From Takakia lepidozioides (lineage: Eukaryota; Streptophyta; Takakiopsida; Takakiales; Takakiaceae), in contig CM060733.1 in assembly GCA_030704615.1 (NCBI GenBank), positions 11,594,001 through 11,658,000 of the forward strand: a DNA stretch of 64,000 bases. Reading direction: 5' to 3'. Positions 24,501 to 36,837 of the stretch are shown here, piece by piece; the first letter of the stretch is position 1; every line of letters begins with the position of its first letter. The notes under the pieces are model-generated. The model saw nothing but the letters and a program-made list of their open reading frames with translations. It had not been told where the DNA came from and searched no databases. Both the position numbers and the translations under genes were made by a program.

Positions 24501-27500
24501 TACAGTTCAAAGGATGGGTTTACAGGAAGAATTGGAAAACCAGATAAAGGAGTTATTGGGGGAGAAGACAGCTGCAGATGATGAAAAGCTTGTGAAGAAG
24601 AAAAAAGAGAAGAAAATGAAAGTTGAGGTGCTTCCTCCTTCCCTCTCTATGTTTATAGTTTACTCTTTAGATAGAAAGAAGTTGAGATGCTTGGTTGTCA
24701 TACCTATAGGTTCACTGCTAATTTTCCTTATGTGATGCTTAAGTAAGTTTTAAGAGCTCTTTGTGAGTTTTTGTCCCAGAATGAGGGCAACAGCTGTCAG
24801 TGTCATCTCAGCTTCTTGAATGAAGCATTTTGATGCTTTTCTAAAGAGGGCATCTCATCCAGAACAATCACAATGAAAAGTTATTCAGTGTCCTCACAAT
24901 AATACCCACAAGTGGAGATGGGTGTCATGGATATTGGCTCCATCATTCCAACCGTGTTATCCTACTGCACAGGTATCAGCAACCTAATTCTTAGTTTGAA
25001 TCCCAGCTTGGTTTCCTGCCTCGTGAGCTATCGCTTGATATTACTTGCTCAGTGAAAGTCTGCAAAAGCTTGCGTAATTTTGTGTGGCTTGCTTGTTCAC
25101 TTCCGTGTTAGGATGTCTTCTTGGCCTCGCTGTCCCAAACGTGAGGTAGCACATGCCTGGTTTGGATGGAGGACAACAAAGGAGGGGACATGATGGCAAT
25201 CCTAGAGCTTAAACGCCATCACTACCAGTGAGAAAGAGAGGGTATACATGTGGCCAAGATCATGATATTATTAATTATTCCACAGTGCAATATAGGCTAT
25301 GATTCTGTCAGACAAGCAAATAGCACAATGAGTTTGGCTGGTTAAGTTGGATACTATCTTGTGGTAATTGCAGGAAGTGAATTCTGGGGTAGGCTTTGAC
25401 CAGGCACCTTCATCTGCACCTGTTCCAGACGAGAGCAATCCTTATGCCATATTTCCCAAGCCACAGGACAACCTTTTGGTAAGGTATTTGTCCTGAAAAA
25501 TGAATGTTATGATCATATTCATATAGCTATTGGAGAGTTTTGGTTCGTGAAGTGAAACAAAAGTGATTTTCTCTCATCTCAATGTTCTATGATCTATTTT
25601 ACCTCTGTTCAACTTCTGTGGAAGGCTCTCACTGCTCTAGTGTTATTTGAGTAGGTACACACTGAAATTTTCTTCAGTGATGGCACCATTTGGAGACCAC
25701 ACAACTCACGTGAAAAGCTAGACAAGCATCTGAAGGAAACTGGCGGCAGGGTCCTCACCAGGTTCCCTCCAGAGCCCAATGGCTACTTGCATATCGGCCA
25801 TGCCAAGGTAACCCACCCTCCAGATGACTGAGGCTCACGTTTTACCTTGTTCCTGTACCTTATGGCCACTATGAGTTACTTTCCTTTCCTAAAGCTGCTT
25901 GCTTTTCTACAGGCTTGCCTCCTTCCTTTGTATGTGCCTCTGCCAGTAGACTTTGGGCTATTTTATAACTTGTTCATGCCCTTGGGAATTGGGCTTGAAT
26001 GGGGGGGATATCTTGCAGGCCATGTTTGTTGATTTTGGTCTCGCCAAAGAAAATGATGGAGACTGCTACTTAAGGTGACAACATGAAGTTCTTGGCATCA
26101 AAATGCAGTTGTATGATACATGCTATTCATTTTCTAGCTGATGGTGAAACGCTTGGTGCAGATTTGACGACACCAACCCTGAGGCAGAGAAGCAGGAGTA
26201 CATTGACCATATCCAGGAAATTGTCAACTGGCTGGGATGGAAGCCTTTCAAGGTTACACTTTACCTTCGTCCTGGTGCTTGCAATAACTTGGCGCATTTG
26301 TCTTCCACTGCGGAGAATGTAGCTAATTTTGTCTTTCTTCCATCTGATGTAAAATTACAACTGAGTCGTTTGGGTATGTTATAGCGCTTCCTCCACTGAC
26401 TGACTGAGGTTGAGGATCTATGTGGCAGGATTTTGGATGGACTGTAATGCAAGGTTTTAGATCAGAGTGTTAGTCCTTTTTAGGGTGTGACTGGTTGTGG
26501 CGTAGAGGGTGTTCTGAGGTTTCTTGCTCCCTCATCAATATTCTGGTGTCTTTGAGTGCACGTGGCCCTGGAGCTCATGGGGTTGCTTATGTAATTGGGT
26601 GCCAACCTCCGACTTCAGGGTCTATTTTTGGGTGTCTAGTGATCGTGTTCCCCTTTGTGATGGGCAGGTGACCTACAGTAGTGACTACTTTCAGAAGCTC
26701 TATGATCTGGCTGTTGAGTTGATCAAGCGAGGGTGTGCCTATGTGGATCATCAGGTAAGCTTTTATTTAGTCTTCCTGGAACTCTGTTTGGCATTCTCTC
26801 CTTGTTTGCTCTGTCAACAGAGATTTAGGGTTCTAAGTTTGCTACCTGACCCTACGGGCCACATTGGCTTTATGGTTTCAGACAGGTGATGAGATTAAAT
26901 CATATCGAGAACAGAAGTTGGATAGTCCTTGGAGAGACCGCCCGATAGAAGAATCACTGCAGCTTTTTAGCGACATGCGGCGTGGTCTGATAGATGAAGG
27001 CAAGGCCACATTGCGAATGAAGCAGGACATGAAAAATGACAATTTTAACATGTACGATCTCATTGCATACAGAATCAAGGTACCAGGTTCTCCGCTCTCT
27101 CTGAATTATGGTACATTGCAGTTCACTATGTGTTAAAGAGGAATGAATTATTATGGCAGCCATGCCGAAAGGTAAGAGAGAAGTGGAATTTTGATCAAAG
27201 CCAATCAGGAACCACTGGTTAGCAAGGCCGTTTCAGGCTCATCATGTATAGTAGCTAGCTTGAGGTTGACACTTTTTTCATATTATACATGTTTAAGGTA
27301 CGGTCTCTTCAATGAGTTAGTATACCGAAGTTGTTACTTCCATATATTATCGTATTTGCAGGTAGATACGAGAGCTGTTATTTGATTCTTCAACATTGGT
27401 ATTTAGGCTTGCATCCAGCAATTCCACATGTATGAAATGATCCTCGATGAACATAACCCACCAAGAGCAAGTGACAGAAGATGTGTTTGCGCTTTTTCCG

Positions 27501-30500
27501 TCCATGTCCAGTTTGTCCCACACCCACACGCAGGTGACAAATGGTGCATATACCCCAGCTATGACTATACGCACTGTATCGTGGATTGTCTTGAGAACGT
27601 CACCCACTCTGTGAGTCCCTTTCTCTTGTCTCTTGTCTCTTGTCTCCTAAACCCTAATACTACAGTATCCTTGGCAGAACTTCTAGGTCTAACAGTAAGG
27701 GGTCTTCTGCTGAATGGAGGGACACAGTTGGAAAAACTGTTCCTATGATTCAAAACAGCCCTGATGAACTGGAGTATATTTCAATGGCTTATAATGCTCC
27801 CATTAGTTCTTCTGAGATTGTGGAAGCAATTGAACATTTAAATGGATATAAAGCTGGTGGACCTGATGGTATTGTCAACGAGCTTATCAAGCACGGTGGC
27901 GATCCCATGATAGAGGCCCTAGTTCTCCTCTTTAACCTTATCTGGAAGACTGAAATGATCCCCTTTCGCTGGCGACAGGGGGTCATTGTCAATCTATACA
28001 AGAAGGGTGACAGAGAAGAACCGGGGAACTACCGTGGCATCACGCTCCTCAATGCTGTTGGCAAGACATTCTGCAGAGTTATAAGTACTCGTCAAGAGGT
28101 TGATCTGGAGTCTAGAGGTTGGCTTTCGGCGAAACAGGGGCTGTGTGGATCATATCTTCACTCTAAGCCAGATTATCCAGGGAAGGAAAAAAGAAGGGAA
28201 ACCCACTTATGTTTTTTTCCTGGATGTCAAAAAGGCTTATGACACAGTGTGGAGAGATGGCCTATGGTTCCGCCTCTGGTCTTGTGGGATCAAGGGAAAG
28301 ATGTGGAGAGTTGTCCACAACTTGTATGCTCACACCAAAAGCTGTGTCACTGTTGACGGACAGAAGTCCAACTTCTGTGACATAGACCAAGGTGTAGCTC
28401 AAGGATGTACTCTCTCCCCTCTGCTCTTCAATGTTTTCATCAATCAACTCCTCGAGGATGTGTAAAGTGAGGGATTTGGGTTAAGGGTGGGTGATACCAC
28501 CATACCAGCCCTTATGTTTGCGGATGACTTCGCAGGCATAGGGGAGACTCCAACCAATCTCCAGGAGTTGATTGATTGCGCGAAGAGATACTTTGATCTT
28601 TGGGGGCTAGAGGCTAATGTCAGCAAATGTGCAGTGGTAGCATTCAACGACAGAGGAGAGGGAGGAAGTGATCTTAAGTGGCAGTGGGGTAGCCAAGAGA
28701 TCCCGGTCCTCCCTTCCTACACTTACCTGGGCGTAGAGTTTTCCTCCAATTGTAATTGGGATGCACATATCCGGAAAGTTGTTCAAACTGGCAAGGGCAA
28801 AGCTCTGGGGCTCACTAAATTTTTCCACTGCAGAGGGGTCAACTCTGAGGTTAAGAAAACCATGCTTTGTCGCGTTATTAGACCTGCCTTGGAGTACGGA
28901 TCTGCTATATGGGTTGATAACTCCAACCAGGCTAAGTCTCTAGAATCCATTCAAGTGGGGGTGCTTAAGGAGTGTATGTCAGCATGCTCCAAAACAGCCA
29001 ATGTGGCTGTTCGGGGTGAGTTTGGCATTCCGTCCTTAAGCTCCCGACGAGATGAATTCAAGGTCAGATGGTGGGGTCAGCTGCAACATATGCCCAACAC
29101 CAGATATCCTGAGTTAATCGACTCTATATCTTGGAAACAGGACCGCCCTGTCAAACAGGCTAAGTCCTGGCAGAAGAGAGTAGAAGAGATTCTCAAGGAC
29201 CTGGACCTGGATCCGCAAGTCTTGACCCTGCTGGATAAATCTGACTTAGAGGCTGTAGTGTCCTCAGCCATGTCTGTTGCCATGAGATTGTCTGATGAAA
29301 ATGAAGTTAGGCAGAAAACTTCCCTGAACTTGTTTCCAGTCAGTGACATGGGGGAGGACATCTTGGATGACCTCAAGGGTCTACCCACTCTCGGCACTAG
29401 ACTGAAATTTAAACTCAGGGCAGGAAGCCTACCTTTGAACAGCAAACAGAAGCAGAGAGGAAAGGGAGAGTGCAATTGCCCGCTGTGTGGGCAATCTGAA
29501 GACAGTATTCACTTTCTGATACACTGTCCGGGGTTCTCTCACCAAAGAGATGCTCTCTTCAATTCTATCAAGGGAATTGTGCCTGTACCCCTGTTTAACA
29601 ACTTTGAAAGTCTCGAGGCTGAGCCAAAAGCCCAGGCCCTCCTGAGGCCTAGTTTTTGGGCAAATCACACACAGCAGATTGATGCTTGTGTGAAGGGATT
29701 TCTAGAGGATATCTGGAAATATAGAGGATATATAGAGGATTTCTATATATGATGGTAACTCACACTACCAACGTCAGCCCCTGACAGAGGTAGGTTCTGT
29801 CCCTTTTGTTCCCGCTCAAACTGGGCGCGGGGTCAATGGCCACAAGGCTACGGCAAACAACGTCTTATGAGTACAATCTCTTATCCATGGGTACATGCTT
29901 AAGAACTTATGCATGCCAATCAAATCTGTCTCCTCTGAAACTCAACCCACAACTCCATCACTATGAGGGTCCTGCTATGCCAGGTGACTCAATGACATCT
30001 GGGATTACAGTACGTCTTTGGATGTTGAGGTTCAATCTCATGACTTATTTCTCAACTTCCATTCTCAGTCATGCACACCGTGTACTGTGCTTCTACCTTC
30101 CATATGTTGGAAGAATTATGTTGCTCTTTTGATACGGAAGCTGCCATACGCAGTGCCCTGGACATTGTTTTCTTTGTAGTTCATGTGGAAGTTGACAAGA
30201 GGAGCAATGTGAGGTATGGCTGGGAAGGTGGCATTATCTTCGACTTCTTTGCCGCTTCATTGCACCCTGTGCTAGCAATCACTGAAAGAAATGGCACTTC
30301 CGTCGTCTTTTGTGCAGCTTTGTACTCTTGAGTTTGAGTCACGGCGAGCATCGTATTACTGGTTACTGGAAGCACTGGATTTGTACCTTCCATATGTGTG
30401 GGAATATTCCCGTCTGGGTATGGCAAACACAGTTATGTCGAAACGAAAGGTGAGGTTCTTCTGTATGTTTGTATTAGATCTACCAAATCAATAGTGAAGA

Positions 30501-33500
30501 TTATTCTGTTCTGGCCCTGGCTTCTTCCTAGCAACTGCCTCCTATGAGGCCCAATCCTCGACCATTTGCACGGTAGTTAGAAGAATTGAAAGAGTCTTGT
30601 ATCTGGCTCTTTCGATAATGGGCTCTCTGTAGAAATCATTAACCCTGTTTGATGTCCTTAGTAAAGTCTGAAATTCTATTCTGGAATCAGCTGAATCGAC
30701 TTGTCACGGAGAAATATGTTGATGGGTGGGACGATCCTCGCCTTCCTACACTTGCTGGTCTTCGAAGAAGAGGTTTCACTCCTGAAGCCATCAATGCCTT
30801 TTGTCGAGGTATTGGTATCACACGCAGGTACGTAGTTTCTGAGAAAATGCTGATGCATTTGAGCAATAAATTTGCTGCATTATAAAGGATTGGTGTTCAT
30901 GTCTGATGGCTGTATAGTCAAGCTCCATTGACATGTGTGCTGTTGGGGCCGATTGTAGCAAGGAATCAGCAGTCAGAACTAGGTAGCATGTGTCTGCAAG
31001 GATTTGAGTGGGTTAAAATGTTGAATGTTGTAATAGCTTGAACAATGTTTTAGAGAGTGGCAGCCATGCTGAAAGTCACTGCTGCCATTCAGGAAAATGG
31101 AGTGGGCCATCCATAAAGTGACAGGCAGTCATTTGATTGGTCTGGTGATATGCTCGCATTCAGATGCATCCAAAATCTCTTTAGGTTTTTCTCTCACATT
31201 CAATGCAATTCTGTCCCAGTAGTTATGGCCACCAGTAAATTAAGAACTCCAACTAGGTTGAAAGTGCTTACATTGCATTGGCCGTTTATTTGGATCTTCT
31301 ACAAATGCTTTCGAGCAACAGTGATAACTTAATCCGAATGGAGCTGCTAGAACACTACGTGAGGGATGATTTGAATAAAAGTGCAGCCCGAACTATGGTC
31401 GTCCTCAAACCTCTAAAGGTGTGTCATTGTTTGTAGATCCATGTTATTTGCCTATGTTTGTTTGTCCTATGCCTAAGAAGTCCTTTATTTGGTGTCTTCT
31501 TGTTCAACTGCTCCATCTTGGCCTGGCATTGAGGTAATAGATTTCTTTCTTCTCTCTTTCCTCTCTCTTTCTCTCTTGCCATGCACGCAAGAGAGCCCAG
31601 GCCCTCCTGGGGCCTAGTTATTGGGCAAACCACACACAGCAGATTGATGCTTGTGTGAAGGGATTTCTAGAGGATATCTGGAAACCCGGATCAATGTTTT
31701 ATACCAAGGTAAGTCTTACTACCAACGTCAGCCCCTGACAGAGGTAGGTTCTGTCCCTGTGTTCCGCTCAAACTGGGCGCGGGGTCAATGGCCACAAGGC
31801 TACGGCAAACAACGTCTTATGAGTACATTCTCTTGCCATGCACACAGCCTAGAGTGACGGGGGGAAGCCTCCTATGCCCTGCACATCTCCAAGCATGTCA
31901 TTTCTGTGCTAAAGGCAGCACAGTAAAACTAAAAGCAATAACTCTGCAACCAGGCTGTCGAGTTTGCATGTGGACGAGTGCCTCTGTGAGCACCTTAATA
32001 GCAGTTGGGGGAAAGTAAGTTTTTACCTGCAGCTGAGCTGCGGGGATAAGCGCCAACCCCACAAAAGGCTCCGGGATGGTTAGTTTCCTGGGGGGTCCAT
32101 GGCCATAAACGCTATGGCAAAGCCAACGTTCGCAGAGAATGGCATGAGTACATTCTCTTGCTCTGCATGGATGTTATAAAGTTCCTTTCTTTCTTCCCTC
32201 CTGAGGGCATTGGGGCGGTTCAGGGTGGGTTCCCACAACCTACGGATAGAGACTGGCAGATGGGAAAACCTGCAATGGGAGGACCACCTATGTCCAGCTT
32301 GCACAGGGTGCAGCCGGGAAATTGAAACTGAAGAACATTTCTTCTTCTATTGCCCTCTATAGTATGAGATCCGTGGGAGATTCCACTGTTTATTCCACGG
32401 AACCCAATCTCTCACTGAATACTTCCACTATGAGGATCAGAAATGCTTGGCAGCTTACCTGCACAAGGCCTTCACCCTTAGACAATCACTCGAGCAATAG
32501 TTCTTATTCTTGGCTCTGGTTTTGTTTCCTCTCTCATGTTTTCTTCCATTTTGTCCCATATGCTCTATGAGCTTTCCGCGGACCTTATAAAGCACCATTT
32601 CGTTTCATTTCATTTCTGCTCTGTTGAAACAATGTGAGATGTTTCTCCCCCTCTCCTCTCCTTGGTAGGCACGTGCAGTGAATGAATGGGGGAGACTTGC
32701 AGGTGGTAATCATGAACCTTAAAGAGGGCATGGTGGATGAGCTGGAGGCGAAAATCTGGCCGGATGCCAGGGACGGAGATCCTGCAGGCACTTACAAGGT
32801 AGGTGGTCTATTTTAGGCTACACCTTAATTGTCAAATTTTTGTGTCATGCATTTGTACTGTGGATGTCACAATTCTAGTGGGCTTAGCTTTGACCTTGCT
32901 GATTGGGTTGGATATGCAACATTAGCTTTATCTGGATTTGTCTGTGGTCTTAATTTCTCTTTCTATTTCATGACCAGTTAATGGAAGATGCTCAGTAAAG
33001 TGCAGGATTTCTCTCAAGAGAAATCATTGTACCATAGACTGCAAGGTTCTTTGCTAAATACTTGTTATGTAGACATTTTAATACTCCAAAGAAAGGTAGC
33101 TTGATGGCAAATTGTTTGTGAACCAGTGCATGGTAATGGGCTGTGTAAGAGCCAAATTTTGGCAACAAAAAATGCCCTATGCTTGTTATGACCTTAACAA
33201 GGGAACATTGATGTGGAGACTAAATGCATCTCGGGGAAGTGATCTGTAGGATATTTTGTTTTGTTGAACCTTGATGTTATTTGGAAAAGTTTGTGAAAGT
33301 GATTTCTTCCTGCAGGTACCGTTTTCAAGGGTGTTGTATATAGAATCGTCAGATTTTCGGTTGAAAGACTCGAAGGACTACTATGGTCTTGCACCAGGAA
33401 AAAGTGTTTTACTCAGGTTCGTTTTCCATTTTCACTCTACTAATGTTTAGGTATATATTTACCTTGTATGCTCACGATTCCCAATTAAAGCAAAAGGTCC

Positions 33501-35312
33501 CATCTTGACTACATCTGCATTGTCAATTATTAGATACTCTGCCTAATTGCTGTGCACCACTGCTCATGTTACTTCTCTCAGAGAGTTGCTGAATTGTAAG
33601 CATTCTGGGGAAACTCTGTGCCTTTGTGGGGTGGTTGGTGGACATTTATTTGCAGATATGCATATCCTGTGAAGTGTACAAATGCTATATTGGCAGAGGA
33701 CAATAAGACTGTTGTTGAGCTCCATGTAGAGTATGACCGCGCCAAGAGCAGCAAGCCGAAGGTATCCTCCACAGCCCAAGATTCAATGTTGGGCCATGGC
33801 AGAAGGCCCTTTATATGCTCATTCATTAGTTAGTATGTCTACTGACATCCTTATTTGTGGCCTCTTGTAGGGTGTGATACACTGGGTGGCTGAGCCATCG
33901 CCTGACGTGGAGCCACTGAAGGTGGAGGTTCGGTCGTTTGAGAAGCTCTTCAAATCAGAGGTCACCTCTCTTTCACTCCTTCTGGTGGTGATTGATGATT
34001 TCAAATCTTTTGTGTATCTTGTCATTTCTATGCTCCTTTTTTGTGTTCTGTATATTTTATGGAAGCTGTGACCAGGTTTGTCCATTGCTACATGACTGTC
34101 ATAACTATGTTTTGGTTGAGAATTTCCTATTTTTATCTATTGCCTAAGCCTTGGATTGATTAGTAACTGGATCGGTTGCTCTGAGTTTCCACTCTATGAT
34201 TTTTAATGGGAACAACAAATCACAGTTCATTGTCCATGCTATTGACTCATCTGACTGGGTAAAATTCTGGCAGAATCCAAGCGAAATGGATGGTGATGAT
34301 TGGCTTGGGGATCTCAATCCAAAATCGAGAGAAGTGATTGCAGACGCATATGCAGTCCCCACACTGAGGCTTGCAAAAGAAGGCAATAAGTTCCAGTTCG
34401 AGCGCTTAGGTGAGTCTAACTTCACAGCCTCTTTAGTGGGGTTGTGAGGGAAGGACCTGATTCAATGTGTCCATTTTGGCATATGGGACACATTGCTGCA
34501 AAGATATAGGAATCATTTCAACAACCTTTCCAAGTTAATAGGGACTCCTGTATTGGGTGCTTTTCATAGAAATCTTCGCTCTTAGGTAAAGCTTATATTG
34601 AACAAGGAAGGAAGACTCTTGCCGAAGCAAGCATAACTTCACCCCGGAGGGCTACTGCCTTCCGTTTGGAAGGTGGGCACCTTGAAACAGCCGTAACGAG
34701 GGCAAAGCGGTTGCCCCACCCTGCTGCAAGGACTGGAAAGTCCCCAGGTGCTCCCACACATTAAGTAACCGGTTGACCCAGTTCTCCCCCTTTTATAGGT
34801 GGGTGCTCATATTGAATTGATGAAGAAGGGCAGTCTTTTTACGTAGGGCTGAGGGCACAGCTCTCTTGTGCCCCGTCTCCGAGCATTTGGCACTCACAGT
34901 TTGTCTTTCCCACTCTTTCAAAATACTGGCTTGTTTCCTCCCTGAATTGTATGGGCTAGCTATTTGGAAGCAAGATGATTGTTTCTAGCATGATGTCAAG
35001 CCAGCCCTCAAGTCAACTATGTGTCATGATCTGGTAGTTTGGGTCTACACATGGTTGGGCAGAAAGCCACAACCCGGCTCTGAGAGGCCTAGTACCTGGG
35101 ATTGTGTCCTATGGTTCTTGTCAATTTTTTAATTACAGAGGCTTCAGTAGTTTGTAAAACACTACTAGGTTTCTTATGTTATTTGTCAATGGTTTGAATT
35201 TTCTGGTGTGTTGGCAGGTTATTTCTGTGTTGATAAGGATTCTACTGCAGAGAAGCTGGTTTTCAACAGAACAGTCACATTACGGGACTCCTACAAAGTT
35301 GGATCTAAGTGA
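21599..35312 (+). CDS. Cytosolic glutaminyl-tRNA synthetase (GlnRS), intact, 23 exons
   Basis: Exons: 21599-21742, 22943-22993, 23286-23357, 23546-23645, 24063-24158, 24300-24361, 24526-24627, 25374-25478, 25655-25807, 26019-26074, 26162-26252, 26668-26754, 26882-27079, 27512-27610, 30318-30449, 30691-30827, 31322-31418, 32703-32798, 33316-33416, 33656-33761, 33871-33960, 34274-34409, 35218-35312. All introns are GT-AG, all phases agree, and the total is 2,406 bp = 801 residues plus stop, about the plant GlnRS length. Residues 1 to about 210 are the eukaryotic N-terminal tRNA-binding domain and Lys-rich linker. The class I catalytic core has [13 protein letters not shown] (HIGH at 290-293) and VMSKR (511-515). 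The anticodon-binding beta-barrels follow, ending [13 protein letters not shown]. It charges tRNA-Gln with glutamine using ATP. Introns 14 and 17 carry LINEs. A decayed 5' copy lies upstream. Confidence 0.95.
22171..25802 (+). repeat. Duplicated block, copy B (inside the intact GlnRS gene)
   Basis: Counterpart of 12814-17919, from intron 1 through exon 9. It keeps the empty Mutator target site (TTACATGCTATAGC near 22374) and intact splice sites where copy A has deletions. Confidence 0.85.
22779..22811. repeat. (GA)n(GT)n microsatellite in GlnRS intron 1
   Basis: A run of GA dinucleotides passes into a run of GT dinucleotides. Copy A has a shorter GA/G-rich tract at the same place (about 14690-14720), as expected for slippage. 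Confidence 0.85.
27660..29890 (+). mobile_element. Non-LTR retrotransposon (LINE, family A) in GlnRS intron 14
   Basis: Reverse transcriptase in sense orientation with the host gene. 27745-28090 covers the fingers ([17 protein letters not shown]). 28100-28465 continues in another frame ([26 protein letters not shown]). 28487-29752 holds the catalytic FADD and a C-terminal zinc knuckle [18 protein letters not shown] frameshift/small deletion near 28090 and an in-frame TAA at about 28462 break the frame, so it is inactive. The 5' part (endonuclease) is absent, typical of 5' truncation. The 3' UTR runs to about 29885 with a block shared with 31775-31835. Confidence 0.9.
31590..32160 (+). mobile_element. 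Truncated LINE family A copy in GlnRS intron 17
   Basis: 31595-31685 matches the last codons of the LINE in intron 14 (about 29630-29715), followed by the same 3' UTR. The UTR block with TGGCCACAAGGCTACGGCAA and GAGTACATTCTCTTG is partly repeated at about 32095-32160, indicating a second nested or tandem tail. Confidence 0.75.
32190..32625 (+). mobile_element. LINE family B 3' fragment in GlnRS intron 17
   Basis: The plus strand encodes the C-terminal end of a plant LINE protein: [17 protein letters not shown], then the zinc knuckle [21 protein letters not shown], with small indels and stops. It ends in the terminus CCGCGGACCTTATAAAGCAC-CATTTCGTTTCATTTC. Tails of this family occur at 2999-3098 and 6741-6776. 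Confidence 0.75.
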
Positions 35313-36446
35313 AGACAGCAGAAATGATTATCATCTAATTTCATTCTCAAAAGCACCAGTGTGGATAGCATCTTTGCCACATCCACACAAAAAGAGAGAT
35401 AAGGCCCTGTTAGGTGTGAGCATAAAAAATTGAAGTTCGAAGTCGATACGAGGGTCAATACATAGCATTTTCCTAGAAAAACAGTTGTCACTTGAACCAC
35501 TTGCCATTGGTGCGGGTCATGACTTCACCTGTAATCATGTCTGCCTATTCTATGTCCGCTACTGAATCTAAAATTATGTGGATGACCTCATCCACTGCTG
35601 AGAAAGTCTAACACTGGGTTTCAATGTAGTTGTTCGCACTTGGTCTGTGACATGCATTACTACTTTATCAAAGAAGAGAAATAAATTGAGCAATCTGGAG
35701 CGATCATTTATCTTTTTCTAACTGGACTCCTGATTGCTGCCTAAGTGATCAGAAGTTATCTTGTAACTCGGCTGTATGATCTTTAAAACAATCCTTAGAA
35801 CAGACATATGTACGTTCAACGGTTCTCATGTCGCACTATTCCTCAAACGGGCTGCTCCCAACCCTCCCAAAAAGGTCTACTTGTCATGAGCTTAAAGCTA
35901 AACCCACAGACCTGGGGTAAAGCTTTGACGCAGCTGCGATATGTGTAGAGGATAGCCACCAAACCCTTCCCTTCCAAGAGTTCCAAGAGGAGCATGTCCT
36001 GATCCAAGAATAGGCCAAAAAGATAACATCATCTCGTCAAACTTCAAACGGAAGACCATCAGTCGAATTTGATGCTGTGAGCTCATTATTGGTGAGAACA
36101 TGGGTTCATACAACCCATAGCTACACCATCAACCATGGAACAGAATAAATTTCTTTCAGGTCATCAATAGATAGGTTTCAAGGAAAAAATTGCCTGTAAG
36201 ATGCCATGCATTGGATCATATCAAGATTAACTCAATAAATGGAACACTGTTGTCCTCAGCTTGTCCAGCCAGGAATATCATACCAGCTCAGTGATTGCAC
36301 TTGTATCCTCCACTTGCACATCTTCATAATCTGGGACCCCACCACACATGATTCCAATTCCATGACTACCCAGTAGCAGTGAGGAATGGATAAATCCACC
36401 CTGTACATGACGGGAAACTCTTGCATATCCACCTCTAGAACAGAAC
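35313..36446. other. GlnRS 3' UTR and intergenic DNA
   Basis: The first 200-300 bp are presumably GlnRS 3' UTR; no clear polyadenylation signal is distinguished. The rest holds only short frames with no recognisable domain. Confidence 0.4.
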
Positions 36447-36640
36447 AAAGATAAAGATAAAGATAAAGATTCTTTAACGTCCAGTGAATTTACAGAGCCT
36501 ACTGCTCAAAACACAGGCCATCGAGGGCCCAATGGACGGTCTGAAGGCACATGTTGAAGGATTGAACCCAGGATCACCTAGGTTATGCACAGGCAAGGCA
36601 CAAACACCCAAACACTGGGCTACCTCCTCAGAAAGGCATC
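36447..36640 (-). mobile_element. tRNA-derived SINE with (ATCTTT)n tail
   Basis: On the minus strand a box A-like GTAGCCCAGTG (about 36613-36625) and a box B-like GGTTCAATCC (about 36558-36568) are followed by a body ending CTGGACGTTAAAG and a tail of four ATCTTT units (36449-36472). This is the layout of a pol III SINE. It lies downstream of the P450 pseudogene. Confidence 0.65.
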
Positions 36641-36837
36641 CACTGATCTTGCCCACTTCAATGAAGTTAAACACAAAATGTCTTTCATATATTTGCGAAT
36701 CAACAATACATGTACAATAGCCAGTTATTTACTATGCCCAACGTAGAACTTACGGTGACGTCGAGCGAGTACATCTCGCATCTGGAGCCAAGGTTTAGCA
36801 CCGATATGGCCATGTATGTATAAGTTCACACTCCACA

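Noticed and set aside
27428-27748. 106-codon frame as a separate small gene
   Set aside because: It contains GlnRS exon 14 in frame (27512-27610) with flanking intron; not a separate gene.
29077-29475. 132-codon minus-strand frame
   Set aside because: Antisense shadow of the LINE C-terminal region.
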